From Thermohalobaculum sp038534135 (lineage in GTDB: Bacteria; Pseudomonadota; Alphaproteobacteria; Rhodobacterales; Rhodobacteraceae): a stretch of 64,000 nt of DNA. This document shows positions 51,459 through 60,116 of this stretch, one piece after another. Position numbers and translations under genes: made by a program. Below the pieces are notes generated by a model. That model ran no database searches. It had not been told where the DNA came from and was given only the letters and a program-made list of their open reading frames with translations. Positions within the stretch are counted from its first letter, which is position 1. Every line of letters begins with the position of its first letter. The stretch spans positions 1-64,000 of the forward strand of contig JBCAXJ010000003.1 of NCBI GenBank assembly GCA_038534135.1, written 5' to 3'.

Positions 51459-52862
51459 ATGTCGAAGACTTTTGTCGGCCCGCGGTTGCGCCAGCTCAGG
51501 CGCGAACACAACCAGACCCAGGCGCAGATGGCCCGGGCGCTGGGGATCAGTGCACCCTATGTGGCGCTGCTCGAGAACAACCAGCGGTCCCTGTCCGTCC
51601 AGATCCTGATGGCGCTGTCCGACACGTACGGAGTCGACTGGAAGGACTTGATCCGGGACGAGACGTCGACGCGGCTGTCGGATCTGCGCAATGCCGTGCA
51701 GGACCCGGTCCTGGGTGGCGAGCCGCCGGATCTGCAGGAACTGCGCGCTGCCTTGGACCATGCGCCGAAGCTCACCGAGATGTTCCTGGGGCTTTATCAA
51801 TCACACAGAACCACGCTGGACAAGCTGTTGCGGACGGGCGAGGGCAAGCTTTCGGGCGCGTTGCTGGAAGCCTCGCCCGAGACGCTGATCCACGACTTCT
51901 TTCGCGATCGCTCGAACTACTTCCCCGAACTGGAGCACGCGGCCGAGCGTATCAGGGCCGCAGATCCGTGCGACCCGCATGACACTTATGCAGTTCTTAA
52001 GAGCCGTCTGAAACGCACGCATGGCATCGACGTCGAAACAGCGACGGTCGAGACGCTGAACCAGGGTTTGCGGCTCTATGACCGGGACGCCGCGAAGATC
52101 CACCTGTCCGAGGCGCTCGATCACCGCAACCGGATCTTCCAGCTCGCCCATGTGTTGTGTCTTGTCGAGCTTCAGGACGTGCTCGATCGCCTGACCGACG
52201 GCGCGGACTTGCCCGAGAACGGCTTGGCGCGGTGCCATGTGGAGCTCGCGAACTACTTCGCCGCCGCCTATCTGATGCCGTACGAGCCGTTCCACGCGAC
52301 CGCAGAGCGTACGCATTACGACATCGACCGGTTAGCCGCCGCTTTCATGGTCTCGTTCGAGCAGGTCGGCCACCGGCTGACGACCCTGCAGCGCGACGGC
52401 CTGCACGGCGTGCCGTTCTTCTTCCTGCGCGTCGACAAAGCCGGAAACGTCACAAAGCGGTTCAACGCGACCTCGTTCAACCTGGCCGAATACGGCGGGG
52501 CGTGCCCGGTCTGGAACATCCACACGGCGTTCCGGACGCCGGGCGTGATCGTGCCTCAGTTCGTAGAGTTGCCCGATGGCGAGCGGTTCTTCACGATCTC
52601 GCGCACCACCGAACGCCCGGTGTTCAGCCGCGACACTCAGGATCGCAGGCTTGCCATCGCGATGGGGTGCGAACTGCGTCACGCCGAGCGGATCGGCTAT
52701 GCCTCGAGCTTCAACACGGATGACGCGGCGGTGTTCAGCCCGATCGGGATCAACTGCCACCTGTGCCCGAGAACGGCGTGTTCCCAGCGCGCGCACCAGC
52801 CGCTGTTCCTGGATCTGGCGATCGACCCTGACCGGCGCGGCAACACGCGGTACGAGAGCTAG
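51459..52862 (+). CDS. RamB/ScfR-type XRE regulator with IrrE-like domain
   Basis: This 467-residue regulator has an N-terminal helix-turn-helix (LRREHNQTQAQMARALGISAPYVALLENNQRS). A central IrrE/ImmA-like domain (HVELANYFAAAYLMPYEPF, HYDIDRLAAAFMVSFEQVGHRL) lacks a clear HExxH, since the His-Glu reads HVELANYF. A C-terminal region contains GINCHLCPRTACSQRAHQP with three Cys in a CxxC-x4-C pattern. This architecture matches RamB/ShrR/ScfR proteins, which control acetate, propionate or glyoxylate metabolism and may sense acyl-CoA. It is divergent from the aminotransferase group and likely controls it. Confidence 0.9.
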   Translation: MSKTFVGPRLRQLRREHNQTQAQMARALGISAPYVALLENNQRSLSVQILMALSDTYGVDWKDLIRDETSTRLSDLRNAVQDPVLGGEPPDLQELRAALDHAPKLTEMFLGLYQSHRTTLDKLLRTGEGKLSGALLEASPETLIHDFFRDRSNYFPELEHAAERIRAADPCDPHDTYAVLKSRLKRTHGIDVETATVETLNQGLRLYDRDAAKIHLSEALDHRNRIFQLAHVLCLVELQDVLDRLTDGADLPENGLARCHVELANYFAAAYLMPYEPFHATAERTHYDIDRLAAAFMVSFEQVGHRLTTLQRDGLHGVPFFFLRVDKAGNVTKRFNATSFNLAEYGGACPVWNIHTAFRTPGVIVPQFVELPDGERFFTISRTTERPVFSRDTQDRRLAIAMGCELRHAERIGYASSFNTDDAAVFSPIGINCHLCPRTACSQRAHQPLFLDLAIDPDRRGNTRYES

Positions 52863-53198
52863 GACCGAACGTTCGCACCTGGGGCGCGTTCCATTCCTCT
52901 GGTGACGGTAGTCGCTAGCGAATTGTGGAGGTCGTCTTGGCAGACTGCGTCGCGCATCCGCAGTGCGTATTTTCAAACCGATCAGAGTCTTCAATCATGT
53001 GTTTTCCGGAAGACTGCCTCGCGAGCATCGCACAATCACCGATGTCGACCGCAGGGCCTCAGCTCCCAAACAATCAGAAGACTCTGCAACTCTAGAAAGT
53101 CTTCGGCTCTCACTTTCGCAACCTGTGATGGCTGTTACTTCTGAGCATTAGAGAGGCGCATAGATTCACCGTGCAAAACAGACACGAAAGAGTTTTCT
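52863..53198. other. Intergenic region of about 336 bases
   Basis: This is less GC-rich than its surroundings. Short open frames on the plus strand at 52902-53144 and 52963-53151 have no ribosome binding site and no protein-like composition. A perfect CGAACGTTCG palindrome lies at 52866-52875, just after the RamB-like gene stop. It probably holds the promoter of the lipoprotein gene. Confidence 0.4.
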
Positions 53199-54086
53199 AT
53201 GCGAATCAAGATCTTCACTACCCTTGCAGCTTTGTTGCTGACCGCCTGTGCGAGCGATAGCGGGCCGTCAGCGCCCGCTGCGGATTCTGCGTCTGTCTCA
53301 GACCCTCCAATCCTTGACCAGACTGACCGCTTTCCCGACTTGGCCACTCTGACGCGCACCAGCGTGACGGTCGACCTGAATCAGCTTCTGCATTTCAACA
53401 TGCCGGCAGAGACTGGTTACGTCTACACGATCCGGTTCGACGCGATCATGGGGTTCCCGGGCTCGACTCGGGTCGGATACAAGAAGCACCGCGACGAGGT
53501 GACCTGGACCATCGGCCTGCCTGCGATCGACGGAAAACCTTTCACCAGTTTGCCGGACTCGATGGGGAAGGTTGTTTTCCCGGACCTGGTCCGCTTCAGT
53601 CGACTGGGCGGCGAGCCGCTGCACATTTTTGGAACCGTTAGTCTGGCCTTCGCGGGGAATGCCTGTGTCCGAGAGGTCATCGAGGGTTTCCTCGATCGCC
53701 GTTTGCCGGATATCCGCCGGTTCGTCCGCAATGCCATCGAACGTCAGACCCTCGTCAGTTATTCTGACTTCGAAACCAACGTTCAACCGCATGTAGACCG
53801 ACTCCTGGCCGCGTTGGAAAAACAGGACGTCGATCTTGGCTCGGTCGTTGGATGTGGTGGCGTTGCGCTTGGCAAGAAGCTGGATCAGGTTGTCGGTACC
53901 GGCGTCTTGCTCGGGTTTGCCGTCAACCCGGCCCGGGAATCCAGTGCTCCTGGGCTGGAGAATCCCGTCACACGAACGATCGGTCAGCCCAACGTGATCT
54001 TCCGCCTGGCTATTCCGGGAACGCCGCGCAAGGCCGGGCCCATCGACTTCGGCAATTTGATCTCCGGCACCTACGCAATCCGGTAG
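53199..54086 (+). CDS. Uncharacterised lipoprotein
   Basis: A lipoprotein signal peptide ends in LLLTAC (lipobox, Cys 17), so the mature protein should be lipid-anchored. The following ~30 residues are a Ser/Ala/Asp-rich linker, then a ~250-residue domain of no known family rich in beta-type patterns. The two mature Cys residues (NACVREV and VVGCGGVAL) could form a disulfide. It lies in an island of atypical composition with the Cys-rich gene downstream, and both may be one acquired unit. Confidence 0.6.
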   Translation: MRIKIFTTLAALLLTACASDSGPSAPAADSASVSDPPILDQTDRFPDLATLTRTSVTVDLNQLLHFNMPAETGYVYTIRFDAIMGFPGSTRVGYKKHRDEVTWTIGLPAIDGKPFTSLPDSMGKVVFPDLVRFSRLGGEPLHIFGTVSLAFAGNACVREVIEGFLDRRLPDIRRFVRNAIERQTLVSYSDFETNVQPHVDRLLAALEKQDVDLGSVVGCGGVALGKKLDQVVGTGVLLGFAVNPARESSAPGLENPVTRTIGQPNVIFRLAIPGTPRKAGPIDFGNLISGTYAIR

Positions 54087-54238
54087 ATCCACAAATTTGT
54101 ATACGTTCTCGGCGGCCGGAAAATATTCGTTTCAAGCTCTCACAATTTTCTCAAGTTTCGTTTGTTGTGACCGGCCGCCATTCTGCCAACTTCTTCAGGA
54201 CCGAAGGTTTGAACTGATGAATTTGGAAAGGAAGAACG

Positions 54239-54823
54239 ATGCCATGCAAACAGGGCGGTACGTGTGTTTCGGACAAGGACTTGCCGGGCTACTGCACGAA
54301 GTGCGGAAGTCCCATGAAAGGTTCGACCGAGATTCCGAAGACCATTCAGACGGTCGAGGCGGTTCCAAATGGATGCAAGGTGCTCAATGTCCACGGCCAC
54401 GGAATGCGGTCGGGCGCGGCCGCTCCCCGCAAAATTCTTCCTGCGAACGTGCAGGTCGCCTTCTGGGTGAACGACGGCGGATACCTTGCCGATCTCATGA
54501 ACAACTATGACGGTAATGGCAATCCGACGGACAAGGCTGTCGAGTTGGAGACCGTCTCGGTGCTGCCCTACACCTGCTTCAAGCTGGCAGAGAACGACCC
54601 CAAGCCCGCGACCGGCGCCGCAGTCCTGACGAACCTTGTCGCGGCGGTCCGCCGGGCGGTGACCAACAATCGCGCGACATGGCTGGTGAATACGGGGCGT
54701 CTCGGCGCGAACGGTCCAGGCGTGATCTCGCTCTCATCTATCTGCAGCACCATCGGCCAGGTTCAAGGCGCGAGACAACATCAATGGCGGGTCAACTGGC
54801 TGTGCTGCCGCGAGATCGTGTGA
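54239..54823 (+). CDS. Cys-rich protein with zinc-ribbon-like N-terminus
   Basis: This 194-residue protein begins MPCKQGGTCVSDKDLPGYCTKCGSPM with Cys at 3, 9, 19 and 22, suggesting a zinc-binding knuckle. The middle segment VLNVHGHGMRSGAAAPRKILP...VAFWVNDGGYLADLM recalls putative adhesin-type (Stv) or toxin-like domains, but this is only a weak impression. No signal peptide. ATG at 54239 follows AAGGAAG at five bases. It lies 152 bases after the lipoprotein gene. Confidence 0.55.
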   Translation: MPCKQGGTCVSDKDLPGYCTKCGSPMKGSTEIPKTIQTVEAVPNGCKVLNVHGHGMRSGAAAPRKILPANVQVAFWVNDGGYLADLMNNYDGNGNPTDKAVELETVSVLPYTCFKLAENDPKPATGAAVLTNLVAAVRRAVTNNRATWLVNTGRLGANGPGVISLSSICSTIGQVQGARQHQWRVNWLCCREIV

Positions 54824-54866
54824 AGATCCGGCCGCGGGCTTCAGACGTCGTCGGACTGGCGAAGAT

Positions 54867-55322
54867 CTACTTCGCCAAGATTAGAACGTTCGGCCAGCGA
54901 TCGTCGGCCTGGGCGATGAACTGGTTGTGCTGCCCCAGCCACTCCCTGTGAACCTTCATGTTCAGGTTCAGGTACAGCTTGTCGTCGAAGATGCGAAAGA
55001 TCTTCGGGTTGATCGGCCGGGTCGAGCCCTTTGCGATCGCCCAGGCACAATACCCGCCATATTGCGGCGCCCAGCGCTCCGGTTCGGCTATGAACTTGTC
55101 GCGGTTCTCGGCCGAGGCGAAGAACCATACGGCGTCCTTCCACTCATAGGCAAAGCTGTCCTGCCCTTTCACGGGCTTGCGTTCCATGTGGTAGGCGACG
55201 GTGTCATATCCCTTGAGTGCAACACCCCGGAAGTCCTTGTAGATCTCGGGGCTCCGCAACTCGGCGGCAGCGACGGCTGGGACGAGGAGGAGGGTCAGGG
55301 CGACGACAAGGCTGCGGATCAT
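54867..55322 (-). CDS. Exported YHS-domain protein
   Basis: A signal peptide (residues 1-19, ending AVAAAE) is followed by a YHS-like domain: VALKGYDTVAYHMERKPVKGQDSF...YEWKDAVWFFASAENRDKFIAEPERWAPQYGGYCAWA. YHS domains occur with metal-handling proteins, and this exported form may bind copper or another metal. At 151 residues it is typical of this secreted group. Its stop lies in an 8-bp hairpin (54857-54877). Convergent with the Cys-rich gene. Confidence 0.85.
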   Translation of the reverse strand: MIRSLVVALTLLLVPAVAAAELRSPEIYKDFRGVALKGYDTVAYHMERKPVKGQDSFAYEWKDAVWFFASAENRDKFIAEPERWAPQYGGYCAWAIAKGSTRPINPKIFRIFDDKLYLNLNMKVHREWLGQHNQFIAQADDRWPNVLILAK

Positions 55323-55408
55323 GGCAAACTCCCGTGTTTCACGTCACGGTTCTAACGCATCACAGGGGCGTGATAAATGCTGCAATCAACCGAAAGGGCC
55401 AGTTGTGA

Positions 55409-56188
55409 TCAGACCTTGTCCCAGCCGAGCGCCTTGCGGACAGCCCAAATGTAAGCCCGGTTCGGCAACAATCCGATCAGGCGCAAGATCGCCGCGAACT
55501 GCCAGGGGAAGCGGATCTCGAAGCCGGGCTTCGCAAGGCCGTCGACGATCCGCTGTGCCGCGTCATCCGGCTGTAACAGCATCGGCATCTCGAATTCGTT
55601 GACCGATGTCGCCTCGGTCTCGACAAAGCCGGGATTGATCACCGAAATTCGCACGCCCAGATCGACCAGATCCATCGCCAGCGCCTCGGCCATCGCGATC
55701 AGACCCGCCTTGGTCGGCGAGTAGGCGACAGCATTCGGCAGCCCGCGATAGCCCGCGACCGAAGCGACCAGCGCGATGTGGCCGTCCTTGCGCTCGATCA
55801 TGTGTTGCAGGATCGGCTCCAGACCGTTGGCAACGCCCGTCAGGTTCACATCGAAAGTCTGCGCAGCATCGACCGCAGAGAACGTCTGCGCCCGCATGGG
55901 TTTGTAGATCCCGGCATTCAGAATGGTCAGCGCGAGCGGCCCATCCGACGTGATCCGCGCCACCGCCGCCCGCATGTCGTCAAGGCTGGTCACATCGCCT
56001 GGGACCGCAATGATGCCGTTCTGCTCAGATGCAAGCTGCTCCAACGGTTCCGCACGCCGGGCGGTTGCGTAGACCGTCCATCCGCGCTGCGCCAGCTTGA
56101 TCGCCACCGCACGGCCAATCCCCGCAGATGCGCCTGTAACCCAGGCCGCGCCATCTGCCGGCTGCATCACCTTTTGAAAGATGCTCAC
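55409..56188 (-). CDS. Short-chain dehydrogenase/reductase
   Basis: This SDR has the cofactor motif VTGASAGIGRAVAIKL, LNAGIY, catalytic Ser in IALVASVAGYRG, and YSPTKAG holding the Tyr and Lys. A C-terminal extension of about 40 residues (PWQFAAILRLIGLLPNRAYIWAVRK) looks membrane-associated. I start it at a GTG (56188) that overlaps the preceding gene's TGA (GTGA); ATG at 56167 is the alternative. The substrate is unknown. Confidence 0.85.
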   Translation of the reverse strand: MSIFQKVMQPADGAAWVTGASAGIGRAVAIKLAQRGWTVYATARRAEPLEQLASEQNGIIAVPGDVTSLDDMRAAVARITSDGPLALTILNAGIYKPMRAQTFSAVDAAQTFDVNLTGVANGLEPILQHMIERKDGHIALVASVAGYRGLPNAVAYSPTKAGLIAMAEALAMDLVDLGVRISVINPGFVETEATSVNEFEMPMLLQPDDAAQRIVDGLAKPGFEIRFPWQFAAILRLIGLLPNRAYIWAVRKALGWDKV

Positions 56189-56820
56189 GCGCTGGACCAG
56201 AGCTCTCCGATCCGGCCAGAGCCGGAAGCGATCTCGTAGCGTGCCGGTTCCCCGCCCGCGTCGAACTCGCACGCGATCCACTCGCCCGCGTCGTCGTAAC
56301 CCAGGTTGGTGTCCAATTCGCCGCGCACGCTCCACCATCTCGGCCGGGAATCCTGGTTGATCGACAACTCGAGCGGTGCGCCGCTTTGTGTCGACAGCCA
56401 TGGTCGGCGTTCCAGGAACGGTGCCGCATAATAGCTGGTCGTGACGGCATCGAGTGCGGCCTCGCCGCTGAAGCGACTGCCCTCGACCGACAAGACATCT
56501 TCCCGCGCATTGATGATGCAGCGGTCCTCGGTGCCGTCATCGTTGACGCGGCTGTCGACCGAGACGATCCGGCCTTCGCGCCAGACTTCGCGATTGTCCA
56601 ATTCGTAGCGGTATGCCGTGATGCCCAAGATCTTGACAGCGATCCGGATTGTGATCGCGATCTCGAAACCGTTCGCGCCGACAGCGGCATCCAGCCGATG
56701 CGACCCGATGTCATCGCCATCCCGAATGATCCGAAACTCCCGGTCGGCCGTTGCCGAAGCAATAGCCGGCGCAGCGAGCGTCGCTGCAACGCCCGTGAGA
56801 AAGACACGCCGATTAGGCAT
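56185..56820 (-). CDS. DUF6134-type exported protein
   Basis: A Tat-like or Sec-like leader (MPNRRVFLTGVAATLAAPAIASA) precedes a beta-rich domain of about 185 residues. It resembles the DUF6134 family, of unknown function. Conserved-looking segments are HRLDAAVGANGFEIAITIRI and TSYYAAPFLERRPWLSTQ. It overlaps the SDR gene by four bases and lies three bases after the ChrR-like gene, so the three form one operon. Confidence 0.65.
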   Translation of the reverse strand: MPNRRVFLTGVAATLAAPAIASATADREFRIIRDGDDIGSHRLDAAVGANGFEIAITIRIAVKILGITAYRYELDNREVWREGRIVSVDSRVNDDGTEDRCIINAREDVLSVEGSRFSGEAALDAVTTSYYAAPFLERRPWLSTQSGAPLELSINQDSRPRWWSVRGELDTNLGYDDAGEWIACEFDAGGEPARYEIASGSGRIGELWSSA

Positions 56821-56823
56821 GGT

Positions 56824-57489
56824 TCATTCGCCTATGTAGTTGAGAATCCGTGAGAAGCGTCCGGTGAACTGCAAGTCGCCCTGCTGGACAACTAGGCAAT
56901 AGCACGTCTCTGTGCCAGTCGCGCTTGGCCGGTGATCGTCATCCTCGGCATTCACCGCAACATCGCCGGCCCGGTACGTGACACCGCTGTCCTCGAGCTC
57001 GCCGTGCATCACCAGTGTCAACTCTGTGCCATGGTGAGTGTGCTGCGGAACCGAGGCGCCCGGACGTGCTCGGAGCAGCCGAACCTTGTGCTCGGCCCCG
57101 AGGTCCAGATCAAACACCGCGATGCCCGGCAGACGCCGCTTCCATGGTATTTCGTCAAACCTGTAGCCGATCCGGTCCATCACGGGTTTCGGTATCGGAC
57201 ACACGTTAGTCTGCGCGACATCAATTTGGCGAAGACCGGCAGCATCGATTTGCCCGGCACTGCCATCCTGATCGATCAGAGACATCACCGCGTCGAAAGC
57301 GTCATCACTCACGTCTTCCGATGGCTCTTCAGCAAACATCGCACCAGCCATGCCCTCATACGTACCCAGCCGATCACGGCCTTCGGGCGACTGCGTGAGG
57401 TGCGCAGCGACCAGAAGCTCGATATCGGGCGAGCTTGTTCCGCAGGCGAAATCCACCAGGATCTCGTCGGGAGGCAAATGGGTTGGCAT
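56824..57489 (-). CDS. ChrR-like cupin anti-sigma-factor homologue lacking CxxC
   Basis: The C-terminal cupin domain is visible in RLLRARPGASVPQHTHHGTELTLVMHGELED. The N-terminal anti-sigma domain keeps the His in LVAAHLT, but where ChrR has an LCxxCR zinc pair the sequence reads LTQSPEGR, so both Cys are missing. Zinc-dependent sigma binding as in ChrR is therefore doubtful. At 221 residues it has ChrR length. No partner RpoE-like sigma gene is adjacent. ATG at 57489 is preferred over the GTG at 57507. It heads an operon with DUF6134 and an SDR. Confidence 0.8.
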   Translation of the reverse strand: MPTHLPPDEILVDFACGTSSPDIELLVAAHLTQSPEGRDRLGTYEGMAGAMFAEEPSEDVSDDAFDAVMSLIDQDGSAGQIDAAGLRQIDVAQTNVCPIPKPVMDRIGYRFDEIPWKRRLPGIAVFDLDLGAEHKVRLLRARPGASVPQHTHHGTELTLVMHGELEDSGVTYRAGDVAVNAEDDDHRPSATGTETCYCLVVQQGDLQFTGRFSRILNYIGE

Positions 57490-57522
57490 CGCTCGTCGTC
57501 TCTCCACACAGTGTTATGGGGT

Positions 57523-57573
57523 TTTGTACGTTGGTTCCCGCAGTTTGGATCACTCCGGCGCATAATATACGCC
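57523..57573 (-). promoter_or_regulatory. Possible ECF-sigma promoter and palindrome before the ChrR-like gene
   Basis: On the minus strand TGATCC (57547-57552) lies 18 bases before TACAAA (57523-57528), resembling the -35/-10 layout of RpoE/ChrR-group promoters, of which TGATCC is the known -35. A near-perfect 17-bp palindrome GGCGcATAATATaCGCC lies at 57557-57573, between the divergent genes. Both are inferences from pattern only. Confidence 0.35.
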
Positions 57574-57713
57574 GATGTTCGGCACAGGAAATGCCGCCAG
57601 CGCGGGAACGTGTTCACTCTGCGGAAAAGTGGCGCTGGTGCAGAAAGATGTCGCACCGGGCGGCCACCGGCGCTAAACGGCCTGCGATTAAGTCTTTCGG
57701 AGCCGCCAACGCC

Positions 57714-58844
57714 ATGAAACCCATGTTCTTTTTCGGCTCGCTGCGGGATCACGAACTGCTCGAGGTCGTGCTCGGGCGCGCCGTGGCGCCCAAGGATCTT
57801 GTCGCGGCAAGCGCGGCGGATCGCGCAGCACTGACCGTCCATGGCGAGGATTATCCCTTTCTGGCCGAGCGCCCACATTCCCGCGCCGAAGGCGTTGTCG
57901 TGCAAAACCTCGGGGACGAGGACCTGCGGCGGCTGATCTATTTCGAGGAGGCCGAATACGGCCTTGACCCGATCACCGTCGAGACCCCCGCGGGTCCAGT
58001 CAGCGCGCTGTATTTCGGCTCGCGCGAGAAGCTGGCCGGTCACGATCGGCCATGGGATTTCGCGCTCTGGCAGCGCGAAGCACGGGCCGTTGCGATCGAA
58101 GCGGCGCGCGAACTGATGGCGCATATCGACATCACACCGGTCGAGCGGATGGACGACATCTGGGATGGCATCAAGATCCGCGCGGTGATGCGGGCGCGGG
58201 CACGCGCGGAAACTCCGGTCACCGGAACGCTGCGGCAGTCACGCGGTGCGGACGACGTCCAGTCGTTGGGCGTCGGGCGGCCCTATACCCGCTACTTCGC
58301 GTTGGAAGAGCATCGCTTGCGCCACCGGCGCTTTGATGGTGATTGGTCGGACGAGATCCTGCGCACCGTTATCACGTCTGGTGACGCCGTCACCGTGGTT
58401 CCTTACGATCCTAAGCGGGACGAGGTTTTGCTGATCGAGCAGTTTCGCGCACCGATGTATGCCCGCGGCGACGCCTGTCCCTGGGCGATCGAGGCGATTG
58501 CCGGGCGGATCGACAAGGAACTCGATGCCGAGAGCGCCGCGCGCCGGGAAGCCGAGGAAGAAGCCGGGCTCACGCTGGGCCGCATGGAGCAGATCGCCGC
58601 CTACTACGCGACGCCGGGCTTTGCCGCCGAACATCTGACCGCGTTCGCGGCAGAAGCGGATCTGTCCGACAAGGGCGGGCTGTTCGGGCTCGCAGGCGAG
58701 GACGAGGACATTCGCGCCTTCACCACGGCCCTGGACGATGCCCTGCAGGCCACGTCGACGGGCGAGATCAACAACGGCCCGGCCATCCTCAGTCTGCTTT
58801 GGCTTGCGCAGAACCGTGATCGATTGCGCACAGTCTGGGCTTAG
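57714..58844 (+). CDS. GGCT-like/Nudix fusion, ADP-ribose pyrophosphatase type
   Basis: This 376-residue protein has an N-terminal gamma-glutamyl-cyclotransferase-like domain (MKPMFFFGSLRDHELLEVVLGR; YFEEAEYGLDP) and a C-terminal Nudix domain. The Nudix box reads GRIDKELDAESAARREAEEEAGL, with the REAEEEAGL core intact but the early Glu position replaced by Leu. Domains of this order occur in Rhodobacter TrgB-like proteins linked to tellurite resistance. The Nudix part would hydrolyse ADP-ribose or similar. ATG is chosen where the GGCT-like homology begins. It is divergent from the ChrR-like operon. Confidence 0.82.
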   Translation: MKPMFFFGSLRDHELLEVVLGRAVAPKDLVAASAADRAALTVHGEDYPFLAERPHSRAEGVVVQNLGDEDLRRLIYFEEAEYGLDPITVETPAGPVSALYFGSREKLAGHDRPWDFALWQREARAVAIEAARELMAHIDITPVERMDDIWDGIKIRAVMRARARAETPVTGTLRQSRGADDVQSLGVGRPYTRYFALEEHRLRHRRFDGDWSDEILRTVITSGDAVTVVPYDPKRDEVLLIEQFRAPMYARGDACPWAIEAIAGRIDKELDAESAARREAEEEAGLTLGRMEQIAAYYATPGFAAEHLTAFAAEADLSDKGGLFGLAGEDEDIRAFTTALDDALQATSTGEINNGPAILSLLWLAQNRDRLRTVWA

Positions 58845-58923
58845 CCGCGCCCACCGGGTTGCGGTGAGCGGACCGGCGATCTACTTGGGCCGGACAACAT
58901 TTCACTTCGTGGGAGCGGGGATC

Positions 58924-59964
58924 ATGCGCATCTACAAAGATCTGCCCGAAGCCGTCGGAAACACACCGCTGATCCGACTTCGCAAAGCCTCGGAACTGAC
59001 GGGCTGCGAAATCCTGGGCAAGGCCGAGTTCCTGAACCCCGGCCAGTCCGTGAAGGACCGCGCCGCGAAGTGGATCATCATGGATGCCGTCGCGAAGGGT
59101 CTGCTCCGGCCAGGCGGCACGATCGTCGAGGGAACGGCGGGCAACACTGGCATCGGGCTTTCGCTGGTCGGTGCCGCGATGGGCTTCAAATCGGTGATCG
59201 TGATCCCCGAGACGCAGAGCCAGGAAAAGAAGGACATGCTTCGGCTCGCGGGGGCAACGCTGGTCGAGGTTCCGGCGAAGCCTTACAAGAACCCGAACAA
59301 CTACGTGAAATACTCCGGCCGCCTCGCCGCCAAACTCAACGAAACCGAACCGAACGGCGCGATCTGGGCGAACCAGTTCGACAACGTGGCCAACCGCCAG
59401 GCGCATATCGACTCCACGGGACCGGAAATCTTCGAGCAGACCCAAGGTGCCGTGGACGGCTTCATCTGTGCGGTCGGATCGGGCGGCACGCTGGCGGGCA
59501 CCGCGACCGCACTGCGCGAGCGCAAGCCGGGCGTGCAGATCGGGCTCGCCGACCCGATGGGCGCAGCGCTTTGGCATTACTACGCGCATGGCAGCCTGAA
59601 AGCCGAGGGCGGATCGATCTCCGAGGGCATCGGACAGGGCCGCATCACAGCGAACCTCGAGGGGTTCACCCCCGATCACCCGTTCCAGATCCCGGACGCC
59701 GAGGGCATTCCAATCGTCTTCGACCTGCTGCGCGAAGAAGGCCTCTGCATGGGCTTGTCCTCTGGCATCAACGTCGCCGGGGCGATCCGCCTTGCCCGCG
59801 AAATGGGCCCAGGCAAGACCATCGTCACCATCCTTTGCGACTATGGCTCGCGCTATCAGTCCAAGCTCTTCAACCCGGCCTTCCTGCGCGAAAAGGGCCT
59901 GCCGACCCCGGACTGGCTGGAGGCAGGGGCAGGCGCGACCGTACCGGAAGTGTTCGAAGACTAG
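58924..59964 (+). CDS. cysK: Cysteine synthase A (O-acetylserine sulfhydrylase)
   Basis: This PLP enzyme makes cysteine from O-acetylserine and sulfide. The PLP Lys lies in NPGQSVKDRAA near residue 44, EGTAGNTGIGLSLV is the substrate loop, and CAVGSGGTLAGTATALRERKPG the phosphate-binding loop. At 346 residues it is somewhat longer than E. coli CysK (323), as seen in many alphaproteobacterial homologues. ATG at 58924 follows GGGAGCGGGG. Confidence 0.93.
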   Translation: MRIYKDLPEAVGNTPLIRLRKASELTGCEILGKAEFLNPGQSVKDRAAKWIIMDAVAKGLLRPGGTIVEGTAGNTGIGLSLVGAAMGFKSVIVIPETQSQEKKDMLRLAGATLVEVPAKPYKNPNNYVKYSGRLAAKLNETEPNGAIWANQFDNVANRQAHIDSTGPEIFEQTQGAVDGFICAVGSGGTLAGTATALRERKPGVQIGLADPMGAALWHYYAHGSLKAEGGSISEGIGQGRITANLEGFTPDHPFQIPDAEGIPIVFDLLREEGLCMGLSSGINVAGAIRLAREMGPGKTIVTILCDYGSRYQSKLFNPAFLREKGLPTPDWLEAGAGATVPEVFED

Positions 59965-60116
59965 CATTGTCGACATGGCTTCAGCCGCGCAGGTTGCGCC
60001 GTCCTCGAGCTTTTCCGTCGGTGGCTTCGTAGCTTTAAAGGAAGCGGCTGATGCTTGCCGCCCTGCGTGCGTGCTGATACCTCCCGCGCCACTTCGTTGA
60101 CGTGAGGACCCGCCGC

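Noticed and set aside
52902..53151. Small open frames in the gap before the lipoprotein gene
   Set aside because: No ribosome binding site, unusual composition and no recognisable motif.
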